Of a DNA stretch of 64,000 nt, positions 42,896 through 51,253 are shown one piece after another. Source of the DNA: Allobosea sp. WAO (GTDB taxonomy: Bacteria > Pseudomonadota > Alphaproteobacteria > Rhizobiales > Beijerinckiaceae); NCBI RefSeq assembly GCF_001509835.1, contig NZ_JXTJ01000008.1, positions 1 to 64,000 on the forward strand, in the 5' to 3' direction. The notes under the pieces are model-generated. The model worked only from the letters and a program-made list of their open reading frames with translations. It did no database searches and was not told the DNA's origin. Each line of letters opens with the position of its first letter. Position 1 is the first letter of the stretch. Position numbers and translations under genes: made by a program.

Positions 42896-43821
42896 TGGCT
42901 TTCAAGCTCGGTGACCGCATTCGCGAGAACACGACGACGACCGGAACCGGCGACCTGACGCTGACCGGCGCCGATGTCGGCTTCGCTACCTTCAACAGCC
43001 GGCTCTCGACCAATGATACCACCTGGTATGCCCTCGTATTCGGCGCGAACTGGGAAGTCGGCATCGGCACCTTCACCGCGCCGGCGACGCTGGCGCGCAC
43101 CACGATCATCGCGAGCTCGAACAGCGATGCCGCGCTCAACCTCGGCGCCGGGACGAAAGAGGTTTTCATCACCGTGCCGGCGCAGGCGCTCAGCCTGCTG
43201 ACGAAGCTGCAGACCGTGACGTCCGCGCGCTTCATGGGCCGTAAGACTGCGGGCGCCGGCCCGGCCGAGGAGCTGACCCGGGCGGACGCGGCGGACATGC
43301 TGCAGATGGGCTCCGAACTGATCGCCTCGGGCGTCGGACCGACTGGCGGCGGCGTGATCGTGTTGCCGCTCACCAGCTCTTTCCGCTTCTTCAAGTTCCT
43401 TGGGAGCCGCCTGGAGCCGACCACTGCAGGGCAACTGCTTCAGATGCAGGTCTCGACCGATGGCGTGCCGAATTTCCAGACCGGCGCGAACTACCATTAC
43501 GACGGGCAGAGCCGCCGGGCGGGTGCTGCGACCGTCGATTGGCAATCGACCACGGACGACAAATTTGCGCTGAGCGCGGCGCTCAACGCTGCCGGTTCGA
43601 ACATGGCCGATCTGGTGATGGAGATCACGAACAGTTCCGGCGTCGTGCCCGAGTTCGACTGGAAGATGAAGTTCCGACGTCAGACCAGCAACGAGAAATC
43701 GACGGTGCTCGGCTCCGGCTACTTTTCTGGCGACACTTCGCGGTGGACGCATGCCCGGCTGTCTTTCAACAGCGGCAACGTCAGCTCGGATGCCGTCTGG
43801 CGTCTCTATGGCTGGAGGTGA
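42895..43821 (+). CDS. Tail fibre / receptor-binding-type protein
   Basis: A 308-residue protein with an N-terminal AFKLGDRIRENTTTTGTGDL followed by Thr/Gly-rich strands, a central helix (MGRKTAGAGPAEELTRADAA) and a C-terminal beta domain (WTHARLSFNSGNVSSDAVWR). This is how small tail fibre proteins with a knob are built. It is the last structural gene but one, where host-range proteins normally sit. Confidence 0.6.
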   Translation: MAFKLGDRIRENTTTTGTGDLTLTGADVGFATFNSRLSTNDTTWYALVFGANWEVGIGTFTAPATLARTTIIASSNSDAALNLGAGTKEVFITVPAQALSLLTKLQTVTSARFMGRKTAGAGPAEELTRADAADMLQMGSELIASGVGPTGGGVIVLPLTSSFRFFKFLGSRLEPTTAGQLLQMQVSTDGVPNFQTGANYHYDGQSRRAGAATVDWQSTTDDKFALSAALNAAGSNMADLVMEITNSSGVVPEFDWKMKFRRQTSNEKSTVLGSGYFSGDTSRWTHARLSFNSGNVSSDAVWRLYGWR

Positions 43822-43826
43822 GCAGG

Positions 43827-44318
43827 ATGACCACGCAGAAAGCACTTGGCCAGAGCTTCGCCCGCGAGATCGAGGCCGCCGGCCTGATGGGCCTGCCCTG
43901 GTCCTACGAGCCCAATGGCACCATCACAGGCCGCGAGAACCTGTCGCCGGAGCAGGACTCAGTCCTCCAGGCGACAATCGACGCTCACGACCCGGTGCGG
44001 TCTGGGCTGATCGATTATGCCCGTGAGCGTCGCTGGCAAGTCGAGGTCGGCGGCATCGTCGTGGGGGGCGTGCCCATCGCGACCGACCAGGAGAGCCAGG
44101 GAAAGATCCTTGGTGCTTATGTCGCCGCCTCGCGAAACCCGGACTGGACCACGCTATGGGACAGTGTCCATCCGCTGGATGCTGCAACGATGCTGGCGAT
44201 CGGCGACGCTGTGCAATCGCACATCAATGCGAGCTTTACGGTGCGTGGGGACGTGCTCGCCGCCATCGCCGCAGGCACGATCACGACCCGCGAAGAGATC
44301 GACGCAGCGTTCGCCTAG
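43827..44318 (+). CDS. DUF4376-like tail-end protein
   Basis: A 163-residue protein with GGAGG about 10 bases before the ATG. The C-terminal 100 residues (RERRWQVEVGGIVVGGVPIA, then DQESQGKILGAYVAA and NPDWTTLWDSVHPLD) match the DUF4376 type found after tail fibres, thought to help fibre assembly. Function by analogy. Confidence 0.65.
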   Translation: MTTQKALGQSFAREIEAAGLMGLPWSYEPNGTITGRENLSPEQDSVLQATIDAHDPVRSGLIDYARERRWQVEVGGIVVGGVPIATDQESQGKILGAYVAASRNPDWTTLWDSVHPLDAATMLAIGDAVQSHINASFTVRGDVLAAIAAGTITTREEIDAAFA

Positions 44319-44326
44319 CGCTCAGA

Positions 44327-44530
44327 TCAGCGGCTGATGAAGCCCGTAACGACCAGGAAGGCATAGCCGCCCGCGAGCAAGAGCCCCCAACGCAGCAAGC
44401 GAAGGAGCTTTCCCGCCCATGGATGGCGAAGCGCGGCCTTCGCGAAGGCGACGATCCCCCAGGGGATTCCACCGATAACGGTCCCGGCGACGACGAATAG
44501 TTCGGTAGTACCGAGACCAAGAAGGCGCAT
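44327..44530 (-). CDS. Possible small membrane protein on the opposite strand
   Basis: A 67-residue frame on the minus strand with two hydrophobic stretches (FVVAGTVIGGIPWGIVAF and WGLLLAGGYAFLVVTGF). GGAGAT lies 11 bases upstream, farther than usual. The space would otherwise be empty between the fibre genes and the lysis genes, and the amino acid pattern looks like a membrane protein rather than a shadow. It is opposite to all its neighbours, so confidence is limited. Confidence 0.45.
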   Translation of the reverse strand: MRLLGLGTTELFVVAGTVIGGIPWGIVAFAKAALRHPWAGKLLRLLRWGLLLAGGYAFLVVTGFISR

Positions 44531-44628
44531 CGGGGATATCTCCGGCCCGCACAACCGTGTGCGACCTAGGCTTCGTATGCGGCCAGTCGCCGCCCCGCAT
44601 CTCCCAAATGGGGTGCGTCATCCTCGTC

Positions 44629-44649
44629 GCCGCCTTCGGGCGGCTTTTT
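44629..44649 (+). terminator. Intrinsic terminator before the endolysin
   Basis: Stem GCCGCC / GGCGGC with the stable TTCG tetraloop and TTTTT, ending the structural transcript 19 bases before the endolysin ATG. Confidence 0.75.
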
Positions 44650-44667
44650 CATGTCTGGAGTAAGCTC

Positions 44668-45408
44668 ATGAACCTCCGCGAGGTGCAAGCCGCGCTGCTT
44701 TTGCTCGCCATCAGCGTCGGGCCGACCGGCGCCGATGGCAGGCCCGGCCCTGGCGCGAAAGCCGGGATTGAAGTGTTCCAGCAGCGCTACGGCCTCTTCG
44801 TCGACGGCATCGCCGGTCGGCAGACCATCGCCGCGCTGAAGCAGGCGATCACCGCGCCGAAGCCCGGCCGGCCGGAGCCCGACAAGAGCGCGATGGCCGT
44901 GCCTGCGCTGTCCCTCTACCGACTGGGCGGCGTGGCGGCGCCGCCTCCGAACGTCGCGAGCCTGCAGCTGCTGGCGACGGCGCGCGCGATCGACGAGATT
45001 ATCTGGCACTGCGCCGCGACGCGCGAGGGGCAGAACTTCACCGTCGCGGACATCCGCGCCTGGCACAAGCAGCGCGGCTTCTCCGATGTCGGCTACCATT
45101 ACATCATCTACCGCGATGGCCGGATCATGCTCGGACGGCCTATCGGTCAGCAGGGCGCGCACTGCGCCGATGCGGGCAAGAACCGCGGCACGATCGGCTG
45201 CTGCTACATCGGCGGCGTCGCCGCGGACGGCAAGACGCCGAAGGACACCCGCACGCCGGCGCAGCGTGCCTCGATGCTCTGGCTGACGCAGCAGCTGATG
45301 GCCCAGCATCGCGGCATCAAGCGCGTGACCGGCCATAACGATTACACGAACGCGAAAGCTTGCCCGTCCTTCAAGGTCGGCAAGGACGAGATCGGGCGGC
45401 TGATGTGA
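44668..45408 (+). CDS. Endolysin: N-acetylmuramoyl-L-alanine amidase
   Basis: A 246-residue lysis enzyme. Residues 1-60 form a peptidoglycan-binding helix domain (FQQRYGLFVDGIAGRQTIAA), then a Pro-rich linker. The C-terminal amidase_2/PGRP domain has zinc ligands His114 (IIWHC), His223 (TGHNDY) and Cys232 (KACPSF), and GYHYIIYRDG (142-151). It cuts the stem peptide from muramic acid to open the cell wall. No signal peptide, so release needs a holin; small membrane genes follow at 45711 and 46192. The ATG has TGGAG 8 bases upstream. Confidence 0.85.
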   Translation: MNLREVQAALLLLAISVGPTGADGRPGPGAKAGIEVFQQRYGLFVDGIAGRQTIAALKQAITAPKPGRPEPDKSAMAVPALSLYRLGGVAAPPPNVASLQLLATARAIDEIIWHCAATREGQNFTVADIRAWHKQRGFSDVGYHYIIYRDGRIMLGRPIGQQGAHCADAGKNRGTIGCCYIGGVAADGKTPKDTRTPAQRASMLWLTQQLMAQHRGIKRVTGHNDYTNAKACPSFKVGKDEIGRLM

Positions 45409-45710
45409 TCAGTTCACGGCCTAATCGTCGTTGTCGGCGCGGATATGCGCCGGAAACGCATCCACGCTCACTTCAGCGAGTTTTGCGGCCTCCGCTGAAG
45501 ACAACCTTTTAGCCTTCCTATCAGTTCGCTTCTTCAGGGTTACGGCCCGCAGTGTAGTCCGCCGCTGATAATAGGCGGTCGAGCGCATTCTTATTGTCAT
45601 TTGGCCCTCTCACCCCCGGGGGCACTTTATCCTGCCGACGGTCTCTTGTCGTTAGCATTCGACGCCCCCTGAACTGCCGGCTTCCGCCCATCACCATCAT
45701 GGAGATCATC
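45409..45710. other. Gap between endolysin and lysis-accessory genes
   Basis: About 300 bases. The first 120 have no open frame of note; a minus-strand frame over 45521-45712 gives a Met- and Arg-rich 63-residue peptide with no ribosome site. I see no clear promoter or terminator. Confidence 0.35.
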
Positions 45711-46163
45711 ATGAAGCTGTTCGCCTATCTGGGCGCGCTGGCGCTCGCCTGCGTCGTCGTTATGCTCGCCGCGGTAGCCGCCGAGGCGCAGACCCTGAGC
45801 GATTCCCTGCTCGGCGTTTTCCGTCCCTACCTCATCGAGCTCGCGGGCATCTTCGTCGCCGCGCTCGCTGCTTGGCTGTTCAAGCTGATCCGCGAGAAGC
45901 TCGGCCTCGACATCGAGGCGCGCCATCGCGAGGCCTTCCAGACCGCGCTGACGCAGGCGGCCGGCATGCTGATCTCGCGGCTCGGCTCGGCAGGCATGGC
46001 CATTCGCCTCCCCGCCGACAGCCCGGGCATCGGTGACGGCGTAACCTATGTGCAGCAGGCAGTTCCCGACGCCGTCGCGCGGTTCGGGCTCGATCCGGAC
46101 GCCATCGCCGAGAAGCTCACCGCCAAGATCGGTGTCGTTGCCGCGGCCGCCACGGCGCGCTGA
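45711..46163 (+). CDS. Secreted or membrane lysis-accessory protein
   Basis: A 150-residue protein starting MKLFAYLGALALACVVVMLA, a signal peptide ending at AEAQ (about residue 26), followed by a second hydrophobic helix (IELAGIFVAALAAWLFKLI, about 41-60) and a long amphipathic helix with periplasmic look. The ATG has GGAG 7 bases upstream. This is like holin or holin-associated proteins; it follows the endolysin by 300 bases. Precise role inferred. Confidence 0.55.
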   Translation: MKLFAYLGALALACVVVMLAAVAAEAQTLSDSLLGVFRPYLIELAGIFVAALAAWLFKLIREKLGLDIEARHREAFQTALTQAAGMLISRLGSAGMAIRLPADSPGIGDGVTYVQQAVPDAVARFGLDPDAIAEKLTAKIGVVAAAATAR

Positions 46164-46191
46164 TCAATCCTCCTGGCCGGAGCCTGAGCCT

Positions 46192-46536
46192 ATGCCTGAA
46201 AGAATGCCTCCGGCCATGCTCCCGGGCGATACTGTCCTGTGGTCGGCCGACATCCAGCGAATGATCACCGCGGCAGCTCTCGAGGCTGCGAAGGCCGTCC
46301 GGGATGACGCCATCAAGGCGGACGATGTCGAGGACATGGTCGAAGCAGGGATTCAGCGCTTCCTCGACAGGGTCGGGATCGATGACATCCCAGCCTTCCG
46401 AAAGGACCTCTCCGCGATGCGCGCGGCGCGCGAGACGCGCGAGGCGCTGATCAGTCACGGGCTCAAGGCGGTCGTGACCGTTCTGCTTGGTGGCATCTGC
46501 ACGGCTATCTGGCTCGCGATCAAGGGAGCGAAGTGA
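46192..46536 (+). CDS. Small membrane protein, holin-like candidate
   Basis: A 114-residue protein: an acidic, helical N-terminal 85 residues (DAIKADDVEDMVEAGIQRFL) and one C-terminal membrane segment (VVTVLLGGICTAIWLAIKGA). The arrangement suits a class III holin or a DUF6127-type prophage protein. Its stop overlaps the next start. Confidence 0.55.
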   Translation: MPERMPPAMLPGDTVLWSADIQRMITAAALEAAKAVRDDAIKADDVEDMVEAGIQRFLDRVGIDDIPAFRKDLSAMRAARETREALISHGLKAVVTVLLGGICTAIWLAIKGAK

Positions 46537-47015
46537 TGCTGTCAGCGAAGACGGTTGCTGCGGTCGGGGTGTGGGCTCCGGCCGGCGCCATCGGCACCGC
46601 GCTCTTCCTCTATGGAACGCCAATGCTCGAGGCGCGGTTTGCGCCTGTGCTCACAGAGCAGCGTGTCGAGTTCGACGGTGAGGACCGAACGCCCGGCCGG
46701 ATGTGCTGGACGTGGCACTGGGTCAAGGCGCGCTATGCCCAGCCGGTGGTGGTGTCTTGGTCGATCACCGTCGACGGCACGGCGGTCGAATTCCCAGCTA
46801 TCACGGAGCGCCAGCGTGACGGCGCCGTGCTGCGAACGCCACAAGCCAGCGCGCTCGGTCCTGGCCGCAACGATCTCTGCGTGATCATCCCCCGCGACCT
46901 CGATCGCGTCCCCGGCCTAGTGATCCGCGGCCAGATCAACTACCGCATGCCGCACGGGCTCTGGACCATCTGGCAGGAGCTGCCGGTCGTGCGCGTGCCG
47001 CCGCTGCCTTCCTGA
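46536..47015 (+). CDS. Membrane-anchored hypothetical protein, last lysis-module gene
   Basis: A 159-residue protein with one N-terminal membrane segment (VAAVGVWAPAGAIGTALFLY) and a 120-residue beta-rich periplasmic part (RFAPVLTEQRVEFDG, VVVSWSITVDG, NDLCVIIPRDL). An ATG at 46536 and a GTG at 46533 both fit the AAGGGAG site upstream. It could be a spanin-like or superinfection-related protein, but I see no lipobox. It seems to be the right-most prophage gene. Confidence 0.5.
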   Translation: MLSAKTVAAVGVWAPAGAIGTALFLYGTPMLEARFAPVLTEQRVEFDGEDRTPGRMCWTWHWVKARYAQPVVVSWSITVDGTAVEFPAITERQRDGAVLRTPQASALGPGRNDLCVIIPRDLDRVPGLVIRGQINYRMPHGLWTIWQELPVVRVPPLPS

Positions 47016-47122
47016 ATGGCGTGGTACTGCGGCGCTTCGCCGCCGGCGCCACTTTCGCGGTTGAGGTGACGCAAGGGTTTTGACGTAGGCGCCCTGGTGA
47101 ATTCGCCACTCAGGAGGCCAAA

Positions 47123-47206
47123 ATCTGGACCCCGCTGATCGTCACCGCCGGGATGTTAGGCGTCGCAGCAGTGACTTGGTGGGCCTCAAGGCGTTGGCCT
47201 CTCTAG
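47123..47206 (+). other. Possible very short membrane peptide frame
   Basis: AGGAGG at 47112-47117 is followed 5 bases later by ATC-TGG-ACC and a frame encoding WTPLIVTAGMLGVAAVTWWA then a stop at 47204-47206. There is no ATG, GTG or TTG at the expected place, so it would need an ATC start or the ATG at 47153 with only 17 codons. Marginal. Confidence 0.2.
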
Positions 47207-47267
47207 GCTCGGATTTGCTTCCCGTTCGTGCGCCCTGTCCCGATCGCAGCGGGGCCGGGCCTCTCCG

Positions 47268-47573
47268 TTAGCGGGCGCCGTGCGAGTTTCCGCGCCGGCT
47301 GGTGATGAAAGCGGCGGCATCGGGCGCGAGGATGTCGCGTCTTTCCGCCCATGAAGCGAAGAGCCCCCGCGCCGTCTCAGTTTCGATGTCGCCACGGACG
47401 GCTGCCAGACAGCCCTTAAGCGCCAGCGAATGCACTGCGTCGCGCTTCGAAGCCGGCCAATCGGACAGGAACATGTATGCCTCCATCGCCGATGAGACCG
47501 CGGTGGGAACACCGAACCGGGTCAGGATGACGACGGGACGCTCGAATTGATCTGTCGGGGCTGCCAAAGCCAT
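47268..47573 (-). CDS. DUF982 family protein
   Basis: A 101-residue protein. FERPVVILTRFGVPTAVSSA, then AYMFLSDWPASKR and CLAAVRGDIETETARGLFAS are the classic DUF982 order (short strand, helix, Trp-Pro, then Cys-Ala helix). DUF982 genes are common in Rhizobiales and of unknown role. It lies right of the prophage, convergent with it. Confidence 0.7.
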   Translation of the reverse strand: MALAAPTDQFERPVVILTRFGVPTAVSSAMEAYMFLSDWPASKRDAVHSLALKGCLAAVRGDIETETARGLFASWAERRDILAPDAAAFITSRRGNSHGAR

Positions 47574-47767
47574 ATCCTCCTAGAGCAACATGGGTTCAGA
47601 GCCATAGCGGAGCAGGAGCTACACGCTGCAGCGCAGATAGATTTATTGCGCAAGGCGCTTGCTTCAAGGGTGAAGTAGGCGGGCGTTGTGCGTCCAGCTA
47701 TGTGCCTCTTTCCTTTCGGCTCTGAGTGGCTCTTGGGCCGCTCGGTTTGATGCCTCCCTATTGAACT

Positions 47768-47801
47768 GGCCCCGCTGGCTCGCGCCGGCGGGGCCTTTTT
47801 T
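47768..47801 (+). terminator. Intrinsic terminator, recurring type
   Basis: Stem GGCCCCGC / GCGGGGCC (47768-47775, 47788-47795) then six T. The first of a set of similar GC-rich terminators with a CTCGC-containing loop in this region. Confidence 0.65.
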
Positions 47802-47829
47802 CGTTTCGATCATCCAGCCGGGCGGAATC

Positions 47830-48042
47830 TCAGCGCCGCGGCACTTCGTCGAATGTCAGATGAATGTGGGCTTCCTTGAAGTTTCCTTCGGTGTCTGCGA
47901 GCCACCGTACCTGGCGTACGCCGAGGTTCGAAGTCCCGCCGCGGTGATCAAAGCTCACAACGTCTCCTACTGCCGGAATAGCAGGCCAATCGGCCTCCTT
48001 CCCGTCGGGAGAAAACTCTTCGCTAAATAAAACTACCTTCAT
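47830..48042 (-). CDS. Small hypothetical protein
   Basis: A 70-residue, mostly beta protein (MKVVLFSEEFSPDG, VGDVVSFDHRGGTSN, AHIHLTFDEVP). GAGGG stands 8 bases before the ATG. Small single-domain proteins of this type occur in many alphaproteobacteria with no known function. Confidence 0.5.
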   Translation of the reverse strand: MKVVLFSEEFSPDGKEADWPAIPAVGDVVSFDHRGGTSNLGVRQVRWLADTEGNFKEAHIHLTFDEVPRR

Positions 48043-48090
48043 TATTCATCCCTCAGAATATGAGCCTAGCTTGCAGGAATTCGAAGGTCG

Positions 48091-49134
48091 CTAGTCTTGC
48101 GCACTCGGACTCGGCAGCCCTGCGCGGTAGATGGCGAGTTGAGATCGCACATGGGCGTCTGCCACTGCTCGTGTGATGCCCGCGCCATAGCCGGGGAAGG
48201 TTGGATACTCGTTCACGGCGATTAGTTCATCGAGCTTGCTGAGGAGCCTCGCCATAGAAACCGTCTTTCCTCGCTGCGCCATGCTCTCGGCGTAAAGCAG
48301 CCACTGCTCGCCTAGGATCTCCATGGCGCGAAGTTCGTCCGCTTCGAGGTAGTTCTTCGCGACCTTGGCTTCTTCGAAGGTCGGGGAACGGTTGCTGGCG
48401 CCCTTCATGCCCAAGTTCGGCTTCGTGCCATCGCAACGAGCATGGACGATCTGGGCGGCCGTCTGCTCGGACGCTGCGAAATGAAACCGGTCTTGAGACT
48501 GGGCAAAGAACTGCCGCGCTATCGGGTCATCCTTGTCGTAGTCTAGGGAGCAGAGCACGAACGTTTCTCGGACTTGCTGGTAGAGATTCCTTTCCGACGT
48601 CCTGATGGCCCGCACTTCTTGGGCCAAGCGAAGGAGCGCGGCCGGGTCGCTATGCAGCCGCTTCCCGTTGAGGGCGTAACCGTCGACGAGATAGCTCTTG
48701 AGAATGCCGTTGGCCCACGCCCGAAACTCGGCAGCCCTTGTTCCGCTGACGCGGTAGCCGACAATGAAGATGACATCTAAACTGTAGTGGCTGATTTCTC
48801 GTCGGACTGCGCGTCCGCCCTCCGATCGAACTAATGCAATTTTTGCATGAGTTGCGTCGGTCTCCGGCAACTCATTGTGTTCAAAGATATTCTTGATGTG
48901 GCGGGCGATCACGGATTGATCGACGCCGAAGAGCTGAGACATTTGCTCCTGCGTCGCCCATATCGTTTCCTGGGTAACGTCTATCGGAAGATCGATTTCT
49001 CTCCCGTCTGCCTTGTACTTTCCGAAAAGATCGAACTGGGTGGTGACGGCCTGAACCGCTTTCGTCACCGTTCTCTTCGCCGAGGCAATGCCATCGGCTA
49101 GCCGCTGGCGGAACGGCTTCTTCTCATCAGTCAT
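48091..49134 (-). CDS. rhuM: RhuM family protein
   Basis: A 347-residue protein, start at 49134 chosen to match the family (the frame runs on to 49317). The N-terminal DNA-binding-like unit reads TIWATQEQMSQLFGVDQSVI, ARHIKNIFEH, then SHYSLDVIFIVGYRVSGTRA and FRAWANGILKSYLVDGY, the diagnostic order of RhuM. RhuM was named in a Salmonella pathogenicity island; in other bacteria it is common on mobile elements and linked with phage defence or toxin-like effects, with no proven activity. The C-terminal half is helical. It is a lone gene here. Confidence 0.8.
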   Translation of the reverse strand: MTDEKKPFRQRLADGIASAKRTVTKAVQAVTTQFDLFGKYKADGREIDLPIDVTQETIWATQEQMSQLFGVDQSVIARHIKNIFEHNELPETDATHAKIALVRSEGGRAVRREISHYSLDVIFIVGYRVSGTRAAEFRAWANGILKSYLVDGYALNGKRLHSDPAALLRLAQEVRAIRTSERNLYQQVRETFVLCSLDYDKDDPIARQFFAQSQDRFHFAASEQTAAQIVHARCDGTKPNLGMKGASNRSPTFEEAKVAKNYLEADELRAMEILGEQWLLYAESMAQRGKTVSMARLLSKLDELIAVNEYPTFPGYGAGITRAVADAHVRSQLAIYRAGLPSPSAQD

Positions 49135-49433
49135 GTCATTCTCTGTCGTCGGCGCCTCGCCTGTTGATAAGGCGACGGGCGCATGGCTGGGGCGACGGCA
49201 AGAGGCTGGACAGGACTCACTCAGAATCTTAGGTCTGAGGTGCTGAGAGTGATGGCCAGCATTCTTGCCGGTCCGTCGTCGGAGGCCGTCGGGAAACCGA
49301 CGGCCTTTCCGATTCAAGACAGTGCCATTTTATGGTCTAGCAGGGCCGCTACGCAACGACGTTCCAGCTTTGTTCATCGCGCGACGGCATGGCGTCCACA
49401 GCGAACTGCAATCTATGCGTGCCTCGCGTGCGA

Positions 49434-49474
49434 TCCCGCCCGGTCTCGCTCACGCGGGGGGGGCGGGCCCTTTT
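49434..49474 (+). terminator. Intrinsic terminator, recurring type
   Basis: CCCGCCC (49435-49441) pairs with GGGCGGG (49461-49467) around GGTCTCGCTCACGCGG, then CCCTTTT. Almost the same loop as the terminator at 58977. Confidence 0.6.
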
Positions 49475-49520
49475 CTGCGTCGATAGGATCGATTATTTTT
49501 CCTCCCCAAGGGAGGGTGAG

Positions 49521-49793
49521 ATGCCATTTCGATCCTTGACCGACCCGGTCGATCTGGCCCACGCAATCGCAGCCGTCGAGGAAGTCTGGGCTGAGATCCG
49601 ATCGACTTCATATGCGCTTCTCGGCACCGAGGAGCAGGAACGGGAGCGGCTGAAGTTCATCGTCGCGAGCCTTGTTCCGATGGCTCTGGACGAGAAAGAA
49701 CTGGTGGCACGAGCCGTGGAACGCTTCATCGGCAATGCCCGAAAGAACAGCGTTTCGGCGGGGCGCGAGGACGAGGAACCGCTCGCCCCATAG
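49521..49793 (+). CDS. Small hypothetical protein, first gene of the repeated module
   Basis: A 90-residue protein (LAHAIAAVEEVWAEIRSTSY, ERERLKFIVASLVP and ERFIGNARKNSVSAGREDEE). A good GGGAGG site precedes the ATG. Its last 24 codons reappear, 72 bases with matching stop, at 63521-63592 as a fragment. Function unknown. Confidence 0.5.
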   Translation: MPFRSLTDPVDLAHAIAAVEEVWAEIRSTSYALLGTEEQERERLKFIVASLVPMALDEKELVARAVERFIGNARKNSVSAGREDEEPLAP

Positions 49794-49911
49794 TGCGTTT
49801 GATGATGGCGCTCACTCGCTGAGCGCTCGCCCCCGCCGTTCCTGAGAGCCGCGGATGTACCGGTCACCGGGTGCGCGGAAGGTTCTGGCGTCGCTTATTG
49901 GAGTGGCGGCC

Positions 49912-50148
49912 ATGGATGAAGCTCGTATCAAAGCCATTGCACGCGCGCTTTGTCGTTCTGCGCGGATCGATCCCGACGCTATTCTAGATGCGGAGCCTAG
50001 GCTGGGGTTAATGTCGCCAGCCATGGAACCGATACCCGCTTGGGAGCGGTTCCGATCTGCAGCCGAGAATTACTGCCAAACGCGGCAAGACCTCCGGGCA
50101 GATGAGGAGTCCGCTGGGCGGGGATTGAAAAGCACGATGGCCGGCTAG
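49912..50148 (+). CDS. Small hypothetical protein, second gene of the repeated module
   Basis: A 78-residue protein starting MDEARIKAIARALCRSARID. A close relative lies at 63704-63955 (shared ARALCRS, LMSPA-EP-PAW-RF and AAE-YC patterns). Helical with a Pro/Trp turn. Function unknown. Confidence 0.5.
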   Translation: MDEARIKAIARALCRSARIDPDAILDAEPRLGLMSPAMEPIPAWERFRSAAENYCQTRQDLRADEESAGRGLKSTMAG

Positions 50149-50157
50149 TATTGCCGG

Positions 50158-50385
50158 TCAGCCGTCGCTGTCGGACGCGTCCGCGTTCGCCGTCACGGGA
50201 TCGACCTTCTGGCGCGCGTCATACGCTTCCATTGCTGCTGAAAAAGCCTGGGAGGTCAGGGCGTCCACTGAGCCGGGCTCCGCGTTCGCCAACCTTTTCA
50301 CCTCCCGCCGAGCAGCGTCGTACTCGGCGGAGGTATTGATGATGACTGTCGGCTGTTCCGGGCTATGACGCGTCGGCAAGGTCAT
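50158..50385 (-). CDS. HigA-N-terminus-like small protein, copy 1
   Basis: A 75-residue protein: MTLPTRHSPEQPTVIINTSA, then EYDAARREVKRLANAEPGSV and AFSAAMEAYDA. The pattern of E-Y-x2-A-x3-E-x2-L-x2-A-E-P-G-S and a final AxIEAY resembles the N-terminal part of HigA-type antitoxins, but the helix-turn-helix is missing. A near-identical copy is at 59023-59247 and a third runs off the right edge. The ATG at 50385 is conserved between copies. Confidence 0.6.
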   Translation of the reverse strand: MTLPTRHSPEQPTVIINTSAEYDAARREVKRLANAEPGSVDALTSQAFSAAMEAYDARQKVDPVTANADASDSDG

Positions 50386-50456
50386 TTTCCCCCTTCGTCC
50401 GGGGATCCTACCGCTTGTGCCGGACCGGGGCCACCAGCCGTAGCAGCGCTGCCGCG

Positions 50457-50570
50457 CTACCCGACGCCGCAGGACAGGAAGCAAATGCTGACGATTACGA
50501 AGAGCATGGTGAGGAACCAGAGCGCCGTCGGTGAGGACAACAGCGGCGCCTTGGAATCGGGTTTGGTCAT
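50457..50570 (-). CDS. 37-residue membrane peptide gene
   Basis: Frame MTKPDSKAPLLSSPTALWFL then TMLFVIVSICFLSCGVG, a single membrane segment. An AAGGGAA lies about 15 bases upstream; spacing is not ideal. It is followed by the copy-1 gene on the same strand. The DNA around its 3' end is partly repeated at about 59300, where the frame is broken. Confidence 0.45.
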   Translation of the reverse strand: MTKPDSKAPLLSSPTALWFLTMLFVIVSICFLSCGVG

Positions 50571-50764
50571 TCTCGCTAACGTTCCCTTGCCCTTGGATTG
50601 ACGGTCGGTAATCGCTCTTGATGAAGGAGCATTGCACCGGCGAGGCGGTTTCTCGCTAGATCGGCCTCTGGCGGGGGCCGGTTACGTCGGTCGCTTTTTG
50701 CCCTGGAGGTGGGGCGACGGCGGACTGACTTGCCCGCTACCCGCGAGGGAAGCGGGTTTTTCTA

Positions 50765-51031
50765 TCAGTGACGCGAGATGAAATTCAGCACTTCAGCTTC
50801 CAGTTCAGCGATCAATTCTTCGTACGCTATGTGCCGATCGCTGTTATCGGATGCCGCGCGCAAGCAATGATCAAGGCCCGCCCAAGCGACCTCGTAGTCT
50901 TCACACAGATCGAGAAAACTCTCCCTTGTCGAGTCGGCCAAAGCGCGACGATACGCAGGCATGCGAAGCATTAGGCGCTGCCTTCCCCGCTCGCGAAGTG
51001 CTGCCCTCTGGCGCTCATCATTCCAAGCCAT
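50765..51031 (-). CDS. Small hypothetical protein
   Basis: An 88-residue helical, Arg-rich protein (ERQRAALRERGRQRLMLRMP, CEDYEVAWAGLDHCLRAASD, ELIAELEAEVLNF). The order of helices is that of a small all-alpha fold. No family recognised. Confidence 0.5.
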   Translation of the reverse strand: MAWNDERQRAALRERGRQRLMLRMPAYRRALADSTRESFLDLCEDYEVAWAGLDHCLRAASDNSDRHIAYEELIAELEAEVLNFISRH

Positions 51032-51253
51032 ACACTGATGCTGCCGCGGTATCGCCCTCAGTCAATTGTCCTGAGGGGAGTCGGCGCAGTGCCTCTTAGG
51101 GCGTTGACCTCTGAACGGCGGATCTCGACAGGCGGTGTACCTTGATCTGCAAGTTTCTTGTAAGTTCGACCTCCGAAGTTGCACGTTCAAAACGACAGAC
51201 GTCACCTTCAATCTCGAAGGTGCTTCGCGTCGCGATCAACAGGCGAGCGTGAA

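Noticed and set aside
45521-45712. 63-codon minus-strand frame after the endolysin
   Set aside because: No ribosome site, Met/Arg-rich start, overlaps the promoter side of the next gene.
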